From Microcoleus sp. FACHB-831 (GTDB lineage: Bacteria > Cyanobacteriota > Cyanobacteriia > Cyanobacteriales > FACHB-T130), in the NCBI RefSeq assembly GCF_014695585.1, contig NZ_JACJON010000060.1, positions 62,001-126,000 of the forward strand: a stretch of DNA of 64,000 nt, read 5' to 3'. Position numbers and translations under genes: made by a program. A model generated the notes under the pieces. The model did not search any database, was not told where the DNA came from, and saw only the letters and a list, made by a program, of their open reading frames with translations. Of the stretch, positions 36,751 to 45,951 are shown piece after piece; position 1 is the stretch's first letter, and each line of letters opens with the position of its first letter.

Positions 36751-36960
36751 TTATACTTCAGAGTTTTTTTCGGCTTCAGCTACCATTAAAAGAGTCTTCA
36801 ATACAGAATCGGGATTTAGGCTCATCGAGTCGATTCCGAGTTCTACTAAGAACTGAGCAAACTCAGGATAATCGCTTGGTGCTTGACCGCAGATACCGAT
36901 TTTGCGATTATTCTTTTTGGCAGACGCGATCGCCATCTGCACCATCCGCTTTACAGTAGA
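36751..36960 (-). pseudogene. 3'-terminal fragment of ppsA
   Basis: About 62 codons match the end of the intact ppsA at 41898 (VKRM[VI]QMAIASAKKNNRK onward, to LLMVAEAE), with roughly 88 percent identical residues by eye but many synonymous base changes. It keeps the natural stop codon (36751-36753) and is preceded by unrelated sequence, so no phosphoenolpyruvate synthase can be made. The frame happens to remain open upstream to 37062, giving a 103-codon ORF that is probably meaningless. It is in the same orientation as intact ppsA and lies on the other side of the CHAT module. Confidence 0.85.
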
Positions 36961-37030
36961 GCTTCTGGCATAATAGTTACAACTGCCTAGCAGAGTCTTC
37001 CCCTTATAGCCTAAATGCAAGCATAACCCT

Positions 37031-37405
37031 ATGACGCTCGTTACTCCAGAAGAAATTGCCAAGTTTCGGACTGAATTGGCAGATTATCCCGATGCCTTGG
37101 CTGCTCTTGATGTAATTGAGCAGTGTGATGGCAACTTAGAGAGTGCAGCCGAAGTAATAGTAATTGATGCCGGAGGCGAAATTGTTAGAAAACCAGACTG
37201 GTTAGACGAGTTAGCTGAACAACTACGCGAGGTAGTCTGTAAAGATGAATTTAGAAATGGCATGATGAATGATTCGGTTAATGTAGCCATAGCATACTTA
37301 TTAGCATCAAGTCCTTTTTCTCCTGAACTACTTGTTATTCCAGTTTTTATGTATATCCTTAGAAAAGGAATAAATAAATTTTGTACCGATGCTAAACTCC
37401 AGTAG
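37031..37405 (+). CDS. Small predicted partner of the CHAT protein
   Basis: The protein has 124 residues. The N-terminal half is helical and acidic (TPEEIAKFRTELADYPDALA, ALDVIEQCDGNLESAAEVIV), similar in layout to effector-associated adaptor-type domains seen beside CHAT and NACHT proteins in cyanobacteria (from memory). The C terminus has a hydrophobic segment (SPELLVIPVFMYIL, about 97-110) that may be a membrane helix or a packed helix. No ribosome-binding site is obvious. It converges on the TPR-CHAT gene with a 14-base overlap of coding regions. It could be an adaptor, an inhibitor or a membrane-acting partner; none is shown. Confidence 0.65.
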   Translation: MTLVTPEEIAKFRTELADYPDALAALDVIEQCDGNLESAAEVIVIDAGGEIVRKPDWLDELAEQLREVVCKDEFRNGMMNDSVNVAIAYLLASSPFSPELLVIPVFMYILRKGINKFCTDAKLQ

Positions 37406-40400
37406 CGCTAAAAGCAGCCCAGTAGAAGGGGTTAGCGAATGGGTGTGGTTGGCGTTCACAGGCTTTTTCTAAATATTTATCAGCCTTTAAGCGTTCAATT
37501 TTTGACAATTGAGCAAAAATTGCATTAATTTGAGGCTCGAATTCTTTCAACAGTCTTTTAAACTCCTCAGTTGTGAGATTTCGCAGCCATTTTTGGGCTT
37601 GATTTAGCGCAATTGCAACGCTGGGCATAGTTTGCAAATTGTCATAAAACTTGATTATCAAGAAAGCAGTAGATAAATCGCTCACAGACCAAAGGCTACT
37701 CACCACGCTAGGACTACCAGCAAACAAAAAACCACTGGGTAAGCCAATATATTCATCGCTGCGACTGTCGAATGTAGTCAAGCCAGTTTCGCAAGCGGAG
37801 AGAGTGACGAGGCGACATTGTGGCAGGTTTAGTTTCTCAAAAATATCTATCAGGGTGAGGCATTTATCGCCGTCAACAGTTTTACCTTCTCGCCAAGGTA
37901 GAGAGCGATCGCGCTGTTTTTGGGATAATTCATTAGTTGCTTCTACTGTACTCTCTTGAAGAATTGTCTCTACTGCATTAGCGAGAATTAGGGCTGATTT
38001 GAGAGGTTGAGCAAAGTTAAAACTGCCGTGACAGGAGAAGTGGGCATAGTGGGCAGTTTTGAGGGCTTCGCCTTGGGTAAGGGCGGCTTTAGTAGCGGCG
38101 GCTTTTGGTAAGACGTGGGCGGGTTTAAATTTACTTTGAATTACCTCAACTTCTAAATTAGTATAGGGTAAATCTTCGGTAGGATCTTGGATAGCGAATA
38201 GGTTTTGTTGAGAATGTGGAAGTTGACGTTTTTGGGCCAGTTGTAGAAGTTGACAACTGGGGGCGTATCGCACACCATCGGGGAAGCAATCGAGAAGGCG
38301 ATATCCATCTGGGAGACGATCTTCTAGTTCGCTGTTTTCGGGTAGAAGTCGGCGCGATCGCACTACAGCATCCCCGACAGGCAAAGCATGGAGAGGAAAC
38401 AGATGCAACCAACGATGAGGAATTAGAATTAGTTGGGTGATATGCGGGGGAATAAGTTCAATAATCTCATCTATGTGCAGTATCCTTGATAGTTCTGCTA
38501 ATTGTTCGCTCAATTCATTTCGCCATTTATCTTTTTGTTTTGTGTAGCTATTTCGATAATTTTCTGCCCATTTTTCTAGTTCTTCTCTGTCCGTAGTTGT
38601 AAATGAATACCAAAAGAGCGGCTTTGGATTGTGGCGAGTGATAATGAAGGTGTAGAAGAATAGGTCGGTGATGTACCACTCTAAAATTGTGGTGCGATCG
38701 TCTAAGAGAGCTTGGATATCGGAAAACTGGATCGGTTGAACTTCTTGGGTAAGTTTGAATTCACGATCGTAATCTTTGATTTGTTCTAAAACTTCTGTTA
38801 ACTGTTGCTGTGAAGTGTTGAGTTCGTTACGAATTGAATCCGATCTAGTTTGCTCACCGATCGGGAATTGGTTTCTTGATAAGGTTTCTCCGTTTGACGA
38901 TCGCAAAGATGCAATATTTCTGTTTCTTTCAGAATCTTCGAGTTGTCGCTGTACTGCTGGAATTTCCCGACGCAAGCGATCGAGTTGGGTGATAATTTCT
39001 GGGGGAACGTTGCCTTTGGGATAGACATCGCGATTTGCCAAGAGTTCGACTAAGTTCCGGGCTTTGCTGCGCTCAGCATATTCAACTGCTTGGTCTAAAT
39101 AGTCCAGCACTATGCAAACTTGTACCGTGCTTTGATAGAGATCGTTCCATTCTTCAGCCAGTTTTTGCTTATCATCTTCTCTACCAGAGCCTTTGACGAT
39201 CTCACCGCGTAGGGATTCTACCGTGTCAATAGCGGCAGCAAAAGCACTGTAGGCATCTTGAAACTGTAGGGATGCTTGGTAGGCAAAACCAAGGTTTTTT
39301 TGAGTTTCTGCATAGTATTGAGGGAAGGCTTCACGGGTGTGAATATTTAAAGCATTCAAGTAATAGTGTATAGCCATCGCCAAATTCTCAACCGTTTTCT
39401 CTGGCCTGCGGTAGAGGTAGGCGCTACCTAGATTGTATTGGATGTTAGCCCATTTTTCGGGAAAAGCTTCGCGAGTATGTACCTCTAAAGCATCTAGGTG
39501 ACAACGGATAGCAACTTCCCAATTCTCTACTTTTTCCCCCCAAATGCGGTTAAGGTAAACACCCCCCAGACAGGTTTGGATATTTGCCCATTGATCGGGG
39601 AAAGCTTCGCGAGTGTGTACTTCCAAAGCGTTTAAGTAATACCGAATTGCTAATTCCAAATTCTCTGCGCTTTCCCCCCGACCGAGTGAATGATAAGCAT
39701 TACCCAGACAGAGTTGGATATTTGCCCATTTATCGGGAAAGGCTTCGCGAGTATGTATTTCCGAGGCATTTGAGTAACAGCGAATTGCCTCTTCCAAATT
39801 ATCTGACTTTTCTCCGCGAATGCGATCGCGATAGGTAACGCCCAGACACCTTTGAGTGTTAGCCCATTGTTCAGGGAAAGCTTCGCGGGTGCGTACTTCT
39901 AGGGCATTTAAATGACAAAGAATTGCCATTTCCAAATTTTCTGCCCGTTCTCCCCGAATGCGATCGCCGTATGTATTGCCCAAATTATGTTGAATCATAG
40001 CCCATTCTTCGGGGAAGGCTTCGCGAGTGTTTACTTTCAAGGCATCTAAATAACAGCCGATTGCCATTTCCAAGTTTTCTGCCCGTTTTCCTCGAATGCG
40101 GTTATCGTAGGCAGCACCAAGACTGAGTTGTACTGTAGCCCATTCTTCAGGGAAGCCTTCACGAGTAAATACCTTCAAAGCATTTAAGTAACAACGGATT
40201 GCCTCTTCAAAATTCTCTGCTCTCCCTTCTTGGATGCGTTTAGGGTGGACAGCACCCAGATTGTATTGAGTATTTGCCCATTTTTCAGGAAATGCTTCGT
40301 AGGTAAGTACCTCTAAAGCTTTTAAGTAATATTTAATAGACATCTCTAAATTTTCCGCCCGTTCACCCCGAATGCGTTCGTTAAAGACAATGCCTAGATA

Positions 40401-41768
40401 GTACTGAATAGTTGCCGATTTTTCAGGTAGATTTTGGCAGGTATATAGATCCAAAGAATCTAAGTAACAGCGGATAGCTGCTTCCAAATTTTCAGCTTTA
40501 TCTCCCTGAATTCGTTTAAAGTAGACACCGCCAAGATTGTATTGAGTATCTGCCCATTTTTCAGGAAAACTTTGGCGAGTGTATACCTCCAAGGCAGATA
40601 AGTAATACCTAATCGCTGCTTCCAAATTCTCAGCTTTATTCCCTTGGATGCGATTGCTGTAAGCAAGCCCCAAATTATATTGGGTTTCTGCCCATTCTTG
40701 GGGGAAAGCTTGGCGGATGCGTACCTGCAAGGCATTTGAGAGATACTGAATTGCTGTTTCCAGATTTTCTTTTTTCTCCCCCTGGATGCGCTTAATGTAG
40801 ACACAACCAAGGTTGTTTTGAATCATAGCCCAGTCAAAGGGGAGAGCTTGGCGGGTGCGTACTTCTAGGGCAGTGGAAAAACAGCGGATAGCTGATTCCA
40901 AATTCTCTGTTTTCTTCCCTTGAATACGTTTAGAATAGACACCGCCCAAATTGTTTTGAATTTTCGCCCATTCTTGCGGAAAATATTTGTGGGTGAATAC
41001 CTGCAACGCAGCTAAGAAATGCTCAATAGCCATTTCTAAATTTTCTGTCCATTTTCCCAGAATACGCTGACTGTAGGCATGACCTAGATTGTATTGTGTG
41101 GTAGCCCAGATTTCGGGAAAGGTTTGGCAGGTATTTACCTTTAAGGCAACTTCAAAACAGCAGATGGCCTTTTCCACATTCTCTGCTTTGTCCCCCCGAA
41201 CGCGATCGCAGTAGAGACTGCCCAGATTATTTTGAGTTTCTGCCCATTCTTGGGGATAGGCTTGGCGGGTATCTACCTCTAAGGCAGCTTCAAAACAGCG
41301 GATTGCTGATTCTATATTCTCCGCCTTTTCTCCCCCTATACGCTTACAGTAAAGACTGCCCAAATAGCATTCGGTTATAGCCCATTCTTTGTCGGTAAGG
41401 ACACTACGGATACGCACTGTAGCAGTGCTTTCATAGCCAGCAATGGCAACTTCTAGTTTGCTAGCCCACTCACCTTGAGGAAAGTCCTCAATCCGTCTAC
41501 TGAAAACGCGAATAGCTGACGCAATGAGTAGTGCTTGTGTAGATGACACTTGGGACAGTTTAGCTCTTGCCCACTCACGCAACACCTGATCTAAACGCTC
41601 GTTCAATAGGTCTATGTTAGCTTTTAGAAGGCGATCCACCACTCGCTGCACGACTTGTAGATCGGCATCGCTATCAATAATCGCATCAGTAGTCACCTGC
41701 AAGACTTTCTCTAAAAATCTGATATAATCTTTGCGGCTTGGTTTTCTGATGTCGAATCCTTTTGCCAT
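37392..41768 (-). CDS. TPR-repeat CHAT-domain protease-like protein
   Basis: The protein has 1458 residues from the ATG at 41768 (a TTG at 41780 is less likely). The N-terminal helical region (about 1-150) is followed by 15 consecutive 46-residue TPR-like units (pattern ENLEMAIRCYLNALEVHTRE...FPEKWANIQYNLGSAY), coded at about 39265-41335. A further TPR and coiled region follows (about 840-1010). The C-terminal CHAT caspase-like domain has His1247 in HFSCHGSF and Cys1326 in LSACETGL, so the catalytic dyad is intact, followed by GLPSGFLFAGSPSVVSSLW. CHAT proteins act as proteases in bacterial conflict and cell-death systems (family knowledge). Trigger and substrate are unknown. Confidence 0.88.
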   Translation of the reverse strand: MAKGFDIRKPSRKDYIRFLEKVLQVTTDAIIDSDADLQVVQRVVDRLLKANIDLLNERLDQVLREWARAKLSQVSSTQALLIASAIRVFSRRIEDFPQGEWASKLEVAIAGYESTATVRIRSVLTDKEWAITECYLGSLYCKRIGGEKAENIESAIRCFEAALEVDTRQAYPQEWAETQNNLGSLYCDRVRGDKAENVEKAICCFEVALKVNTCQTFPEIWATTQYNLGHAYSQRILGKWTENLEMAIEHFLAALQVFTHKYFPQEWAKIQNNLGGVYSKRIQGKKTENLESAIRCFSTALEVRTRQALPFDWAMIQNNLGCVYIKRIQGEKKENLETAIQYLSNALQVRIRQAFPQEWAETQYNLGLAYSNRIQGNKAENLEAAIRYYLSALEVYTRQSFPEKWADTQYNLGGVYFKRIQGDKAENLEAAIRCYLDSLDLYTCQNLPEKSATIQYYLGIVFNERIRGERAENLEMSIKYYLKALEVLTYEAFPEKWANTQYNLGAVHPKRIQEGRAENFEEAIRCYLNALKVFTREGFPEEWATVQLSLGAAYDNRIRGKRAENLEMAIGCYLDALKVNTREAFPEEWAMIQHNLGNTYGDRIRGERAENLEMAILCHLNALEVRTREAFPEQWANTQRCLGVTYRDRIRGEKSDNLEEAIRCYSNASEIHTREAFPDKWANIQLCLGNAYHSLGRGESAENLELAIRYYLNALEVHTREAFPDQWANIQTCLGGVYLNRIWGEKVENWEVAIRCHLDALEVHTREAFPEKWANIQYNLGSAYLYRRPEKTVENLAMAIHYYLNALNIHTREAFPQYYAETQKNLGFAYQASLQFQDAYSAFAAAIDTVESLRGEIVKGSGREDDKQKLAEEWNDLYQSTVQVCIVLDYLDQAVEYAERSKARNLVELLANRDVYPKGNVPPEIITQLDRLRREIPAVQRQLEDSERNRNIASLRSSNGETLSRNQFPIGEQTRSDSIRNELNTSQQQLTEVLEQIKDYDREFKLTQEVQPIQFSDIQALLDDRTTILEWYITDLFFYTFIITRHNPKPLFWYSFTTTDREELEKWAENYRNSYTKQKDKWRNELSEQLAELSRILHIDEIIELIPPHITQLILIPHRWLHLFPLHALPVGDAVVRSRRLLPENSELEDRLPDGYRLLDCFPDGVRYAPSCQLLQLAQKRQLPHSQQNLFAIQDPTEDLPYTNLEVEVIQSKFKPAHVLPKAAATKAALTQGEALKTAHYAHFSCHGSFNFAQPLKSALILANAVETILQESTVEATNELSQKQRDRSLPWREGKTVDGDKCLTLIDIFEKLNLPQCRLVTLSACETGLTTFDSRSDEYIGLPSGFLFAGSPSVVSSLWSVSDLSTAFLIIKFYDNLQTMPSVAIALNQAQKWLRNLTTEEFKRLLKEFEPQINAIFAQLSKIERLKADKYLEKACERQPHPFANPFYWAAFSATGV
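39265..41335. repeat. 15 tandem 138-bp TPR-coding units
   Basis: Fifteen units of 46 codons run without interruption. Positions such as EN-E-AI, AL-V-TR, FP--WA and LG-Y are nearly invariant, and the units in the second half are the most alike. This suggests recent amplification or homogenisation. Confidence 0.8.
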
Positions 41769-41859
41769 ATTGACCAGCAAGCTTCCATCTGTAACTAGAT
41801 GGATTTATTATGGCGCTTACCTTGTGGGTTGACTCTAATAGCTTAATAAAAAAAGCCAT

Positions 41860-41884
41860 TAGGGTGGAAGCAATCTCCACCCTA
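41860..41884. repeat. 9-bp palindrome downstream of intact ppsA
   Basis: TAGGGTGGA and TCCACCCTA flank seven bases, 13 bases beyond the ppsA stop codon. It is a variant of the palindrome at 36722-36746, which has the same position relative to the ppsA fragment. Confidence 0.65.
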
Positions 41885-41897
41885 TGCCATTACTGCA

Positions 41898-44336
41898 TTA
41901 GGCTTTAATTCCCTCGGCTTCAGCCACCATTAGCAGTGTCTTTACGACGGAATCAGGGTTAAGGCTAATTGAGTCAATACCTTGCTCAACCAAGAAACGG
42001 GCAAACTCAGGATAATCGCTGGGGGCTTGACCGCAAATACCGATTTTGCGATTGTTTTTCTTAGCGGATGCGATCGCCATTTGAATCATCCGTTTTACAG
42101 CCTCATTACGCTCATCAAACAGATGGGCAACCAAAGCTGAATCCCGGTCTAACCCCAGAGTTAGCTGAGTCAGGTCATTTGACCCAATTGAGAAGCCATC
42201 AAACACTTCGCTAAACTCATCCGCCATAATTACATTGCTGGGCAACTCACACATTACATAAACCTGTAGCCCATTCTTACCTCGTTCTAGACCATGTTTA
42301 GCCATCTCAGCTAACACCTTGCGTCCCTCATCAGGAGTACGACAGAAGGGAATCATCAATACGACATTGGTCAAACCCATCTCATCCCGTACCTTCTTCA
42401 TTGCCAAACATTCGAGAGCAAATGCCTCACGGTAGCGTTCATCGTAGTAACGAGATGCCCCCCGCCAAGCGAGCATTGGGTTTTCTTCTTTAGGTTCAAA
42501 CTGCGGCCCACCTGGGAGATTAGCGTATTCTTTGCTCTTGAAGTCGCTCATCCGCTTGATGACCGGATTGGGATAAAATGCAGCGGCAATTTTTCCAATG
42601 CCTTCGGCTAACTTATCGACAAAGTATTGAGCTTTGTCTTCATAAAGCGCGGTTAGCTTTGCCAACTGCATCTTGACTTCTTCATCCTGCAACTGGTCGA
42701 AGTGAATCAGAGCCAAAGGATGCGCTTTAATGTGATTGGCGATGATAAATTCTGATCTGGCTAAACCGACACCATCGCAGGGAAGTGCTGAAAGACTAAA
42801 TGCTTCTTCCGGATTGCCCACATTCATCATAATTTTGGTGCGGGTGCGGGGCAAGTTTTCGAGAGCTACTTCTCTTACTTCAAAGGGTAATAGTCCTGAA
42901 TAAACCCTTCCTTCTTCGCCTTCGGAACAAGAAACTGTCACCTCTTGACCTGTTTTCAAAACATCAGTAGCATTGCCGCTTCCTACGATTGCTGGGATGC
43001 CCATTTCCCGCGCAATAATAGCTGCATGGCAGGTACGTCCGCCTTGATTGGTAATGATGGCGCTGGCCTTTTTCATAATAGGTTCCCAGTCAGGATCGGT
43101 TTTGTTGGTAACTAAAACTTCACCAGCTTGGAACAAGTGGATTTTTTGTACATCGGTCATTACTCTAACTTTGCCTTGACCGATAGCTTCTCCGACGCTG
43201 CGACCTGTTACGAGTATTTCACTCTTGTCTTTTAGCTGATAGCTACGCAGGACGTTTTTACTTTTTTGAGATTGTACTGTTTCCGGGCGAGCTTGGACGA
43301 TAAACAGTTGATTAGTTAAGCCATCTTTTGCCCATTCGATGTCCATCGGTGTGTATGTGCCGCGTACATCGCTGTAGTGGTTTTCGATGGTGCAAGCCCA
43401 GTTAGCTAGTTGCAAAATCTCGTCATCGGTGAGGGCAAATTGTTGCTGTTCGCTGAGGGATACTCGCTCATTTTTAATTTGTTTGCAGCCACCGATGTCG
43501 CAGATGAGTTTATATTCTTTGCTGCCTAAGCGTTTGGCAAGAATTGGGCGATACCCGTCTTTTAGGGTAGGTTTAAAAACTAGGTATTCGTCGGGGTTGA
43601 CGGCTCCTTGAACGACGTTTTCTCCTAGTCCATAGGCGGCGGTGATTAAGGCGGCATTTTTAAAGCCTGTTTCGGTGTCTATTGAGAACATGACGCCCGC
43701 GGAGGCTAAGTCGGATCGCACCATTTTTTGAATGCCAACTGAGAGGGCGACTTCAAAGTGGTCGAAGTTCCTGAGATGGCGATAGGAAATGGCGCGGTCG
43801 GTAAATAGCGAGGCGAAGCATCTGTGGCAGGCTCCTAAGACGCTTTTGACGCCTTGGATGTGGAGGTAGGTGTCTTGCTGACCTGCAAAGCTTGCATCGG
43901 GGAGGTCTTCGGCTGTTGCGCTTGAACGGACTGCTACTTCTGTTTCATAGCCGTACAGTTCGCACATTTGTTTGTAAGCTTCAATAATTGCAGCGCGAAG
44001 TTCTTGAGGAAAAGGGGTGTGTAATAGCAACGATCTGGCTTTTTTACCGCGTTCGCGCAAGTTGTTGACATCTTCAACATCTAGGTCGGAAAAGAGCGAT
44101 CGCAGTTTTTCTTCTAATCCTGCTTTATGTATGAAATAACGATATGCATAAGCTGTTGTAGCGAAACCGTTGGGGACGTTAACTCCCTTGCTGGTTAACT
44201 GCTGAATCATTTCCCCTAATGAGGCATTTTTGCCGCCTACTAAGGGGATATCACTAATACCAACTTCATCAAACCAAAGTACCAAGGATTGCTCTTTGGA
44301 GGATTGAGAAGACTGTTCGTGAATAACTGCAACCAT
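41898..44336 (-). CDS. ppsA: Phosphoenolpyruvate synthase
   Basis: This 812-residue enzyme converts pyruvate, ATP and water to phosphoenolpyruvate, AMP and phosphate. The N-terminal ATP-binding part has DIPLVGGKNASLGEMI, VRSSATAEDLPDASFAGQQD and FSIDTETG. The swivelling domain has the phospho-accepting His in GGRTCHAAIIAREMGIP. The C-terminal pyruvate-binding barrel has MLAWRGASRYYDE, DGFSIGSNDLTQLTLGLDRD and the catalytic Cys in IGICGQAPSD. The length is normal. The ATG has GGAGG seven bases upstream. The last 62 codons are duplicated as a fragment at 36751-36960. It is upstream of, and on the same strand as, the CHAT gene's 5' end, with a palindrome in between. Confidence 0.93.
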   Translation of the reverse strand: MVAVIHEQSSQSSKEQSLVLWFDEVGISDIPLVGGKNASLGEMIQQLTSKGVNVPNGFATTAYAYRYFIHKAGLEEKLRSLFSDLDVEDVNNLRERGKKARSLLLHTPFPQELRAAIIEAYKQMCELYGYETEVAVRSSATAEDLPDASFAGQQDTYLHIQGVKSVLGACHRCFASLFTDRAISYRHLRNFDHFEVALSVGIQKMVRSDLASAGVMFSIDTETGFKNAALITAAYGLGENVVQGAVNPDEYLVFKPTLKDGYRPILAKRLGSKEYKLICDIGGCKQIKNERVSLSEQQQFALTDDEILQLANWACTIENHYSDVRGTYTPMDIEWAKDGLTNQLFIVQARPETVQSQKSKNVLRSYQLKDKSEILVTGRSVGEAIGQGKVRVMTDVQKIHLFQAGEVLVTNKTDPDWEPIMKKASAIITNQGGRTCHAAIIAREMGIPAIVGSGNATDVLKTGQEVTVSCSEGEEGRVYSGLLPFEVREVALENLPRTRTKIMMNVGNPEEAFSLSALPCDGVGLARSEFIIANHIKAHPLALIHFDQLQDEEVKMQLAKLTALYEDKAQYFVDKLAEGIGKIAAAFYPNPVIKRMSDFKSKEYANLPGGPQFEPKEENPMLAWRGASRYYDERYREAFALECLAMKKVRDEMGLTNVVLMIPFCRTPDEGRKVLAEMAKHGLERGKNGLQVYVMCELPSNVIMADEFSEVFDGFSIGSNDLTQLTLGLDRDSALVAHLFDERNEAVKRMIQMAIASAKKNNRKIGICGQAPSDYPEFARFLVEQGIDSISLNPDSVVKTLLMVAEAEGIKA

Positions 44337-44628
44337 AGGTTTTTCCTCCTACTATGTCCTCAGTGTAGCGATCGCAACCGGAGGAATGGGTAAAATACGG
44401 CACGTTTGTGATTTATCTTTGAAATTCTTTGGGATCACTGCAAACTAGGCCATTTTGCGGTATAAATTGATTGAATCCGGTTTCGCAAAGAGCGATCGCT
44501 TAATATCAACGGCTAAATATAGTAATTTTTTAGGAAGTTTAGAAGTAAGTGGCGATCGCTGCGAGGGGACGCGAAGTCTCCCGATTATGGGTCTGAGGAG
44601 TTATTGTTATCTTTACCCAGATTTATGT

Positions 44629-44827
44629 ATAAAAAACCCGGCATTGGGGGGTCTCCTCCCAAACCGGGTTTGGGGGACGAGTGCTTCCCCCAAACCCCCT
44701 CCACATTAAAGTTTTGCCTTTGGGTTTTGTGTTTGTTTTCATAAAAAACCCGGAATTGGGGGGAGACCCCCAAACCCCCTGTTGGGGGACGAGTGCTTCC
44801 CCCAAACCCCCTCCACATTAAAGTTTT
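44629..44827. repeat. Two direct copies of an ~88-bp dispersed repeat
   Basis: Copy A (44629-44716) and copy B (44741-44827) both run from ATAAAAAACCCGG through GGGGGACGAGTGCTTCCCCC to CCACATTAAAGTTTT. Each can fold on its G-runs and C-runs. They differ mainly in the central part. This looks like a non-coding dispersed element duplicated locally. Confidence 0.75.
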
Positions 44828-44910
44828 ACTTTGGTGAGGCTATGTTAGGCAGGCAGAAGCTTTTATGTTGGTAATGGTAATAGTCGAACGTGGTAAGGAG
44901 GAACAATGAA

Positions 44911-44945
44911 GAATTCCCTATTCCGCATTCCCTATTCCCCATTCC
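44911..44945. repeat. Heptanucleotide tandem repeat, five units of CYATTCC type
   Basis: The units GAATTCC, CTATTCC, GCATTCC, CTATTCC and CCATTCC lie just after the stop of the gap gene. Confidence 0.7.
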
Positions 44946-44955
44946 CCTTTGCCCT

Positions 44956-45951
44956 TTAGATATAGCTGGTTAAGTCCACAAGGCGGTTGGTATATCCCCA
45001 TTCGTTGTCGTAATAGGCCAGGACTTTAACAAAGTTTCCCGTAAGTACGCTGGTTGAAGTCAAATTGACAATTGCTGAATGAGGATCGCCCACGCAATCA
45101 GAAGAGACGAGGGGAACTTCGCTTACTTTGAGAATTGATTTCATGGAATCGCTGGCATACTTGCGAAAAGCGTCGTTAATTTCGTCCTCTGTAACGGACT
45201 TCTGCAACAATGCACTCAGGTCGGTTACGGAACCTGTCGCTGTTGGTACGCGCAAAGCCATCCCATCGAGTTTCCCTTTGAGTTCAGGCAAGACTAAAGC
45301 TACAGCGGTTGCTGCACCTGTTGTAGTGGGGACGATGTTCTGCGCCGCGCCGCGTCCCCGCGCCCACTCTTCGGGATGTCCGGAGTCTACTAGACGCTGG
45401 TCGGCGGTGTAAGCGTGAACGGTTGTCATTAGCGCTTTTTCGATGCCGAATTCATCGTTGAGGATTTTGGCAATTGGGGATAAGCAGTTGGTAGTGCAGG
45501 AGGCGGCTGAAATTACATTGTCGCGTTCGGCGTCGTAGGTTTCGTGGTTGACGCCAAAGACGAAGGTAGGGACTGAACCTTTAGCTGGTGCGCTGATAAT
45601 TACTTTTTTTGCTCCGGCTTCTAGGTGCAAACCAGCTTTTTCAGCGGTGCGAAAGAAGCCTGTAGATTCGATAACAACATCGATTTGCATATCCTTCCAG
45701 GGAAGGGCGGCGGGGTCTCTTTCAGCTACAAGGTCAACTTGTTTACCGTCAACAAGCAAACCTTTGTCGTTGTATCCTACGTCAGCGGGGAAGCGGCGAT
45801 AAACTGAATCGTACTCTAGTAGGTAAGCTGCTAAGTCTGGTTTTAAGGCAACGTCGTTGATGGCTACGACTTCTAGATCGGGGTTTTGGTGGGCAATGCG
45901 AAAAAATGCTCGTCCGATACGCCCAAATCCGTTAATTGCTACTCGCTTCAT
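44956..45951 (-). CDS. gap: Glyceraldehyde-3-phosphate dehydrogenase
   Basis: This 331-residue enzyme oxidatively phosphorylates glyceraldehyde-3-phosphate. The nucleotide motif is INGFGRIGRAFFRIA (5-19); the Asp in VVAINDVALKPDL at the end of the second strand favours NAD. The catalytic Cys is in SAASCTTNCLSPIAKIL, the catalytic His in VHAYTADQRL, and the C-terminal AYYDNEWGYTNRLVDL is complete. The sequence around residues 30-60 differs from the Calvin-cycle Gap2 of cyanobacteria as I remember it, so this is probably a glycolytic or additional paralogue (Gap1 or Gap3). AGGTGA precedes the ATG. Two copies of a 17-base palindromic motif lie upstream. Confidence 0.9.
   Translation of the reverse strand: MKRVAINGFGRIGRAFFRIAHQNPDLEVVAINDVALKPDLAAYLLEYDSVYRRFPADVGYNDKGLLVDGKQVDLVAERDPAALPWKDMQIDVVIESTGFFRTAEKAGLHLEAGAKKVIISAPAKGSVPTFVFGVNHETYDAERDNVISAASCTTNCLSPIAKILNDEFGIEKALMTTVHAYTADQRLVDSGHPEEWARGRGAAQNIVPTTTGAATAVALVLPELKGKLDGMALRVPTATGSVTDLSALLQKSVTEDEINDAFRKYASDSMKSILKVSEVPLVSSDCVGDPHSAIVNLTSTSVLTGNFVKVLAYYDNEWGYTNRLVDLTSYI

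Larger units (their letters stand above)
44337..44955. other. Repeat-rich intergenic region
   Basis: These 619 bases lie between gap and ppsA. They contain three HIP1 sites, a duplicated ~88-base GC-skewed repeat (44629-44827) and a heptamer tandem repeat (44911-44945). The apparent ORFs over the repeat (WRGFGGS-type products) are repeat artefacts. Confidence 0.6.

Noticed and set aside
36751-37062. 103-codon ORF containing the ppsA fragment as a real small gene
   Set aside because: Only the last ~62 codons match ppsA; the preceding codons are unrelated, and the catalytic remainder is absent.
39265-41335. Periodic sequence that could suggest a CRISPR-like or satellite array
   Set aside because: The 138-bp period is in frame and explained by TPR units of the CHAT protein.
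44455-44818. ORFs giving MWRGFGGS-type products
   Set aside because: They arise from the duplicated G/C-run repeat and have no protein-like conservation.
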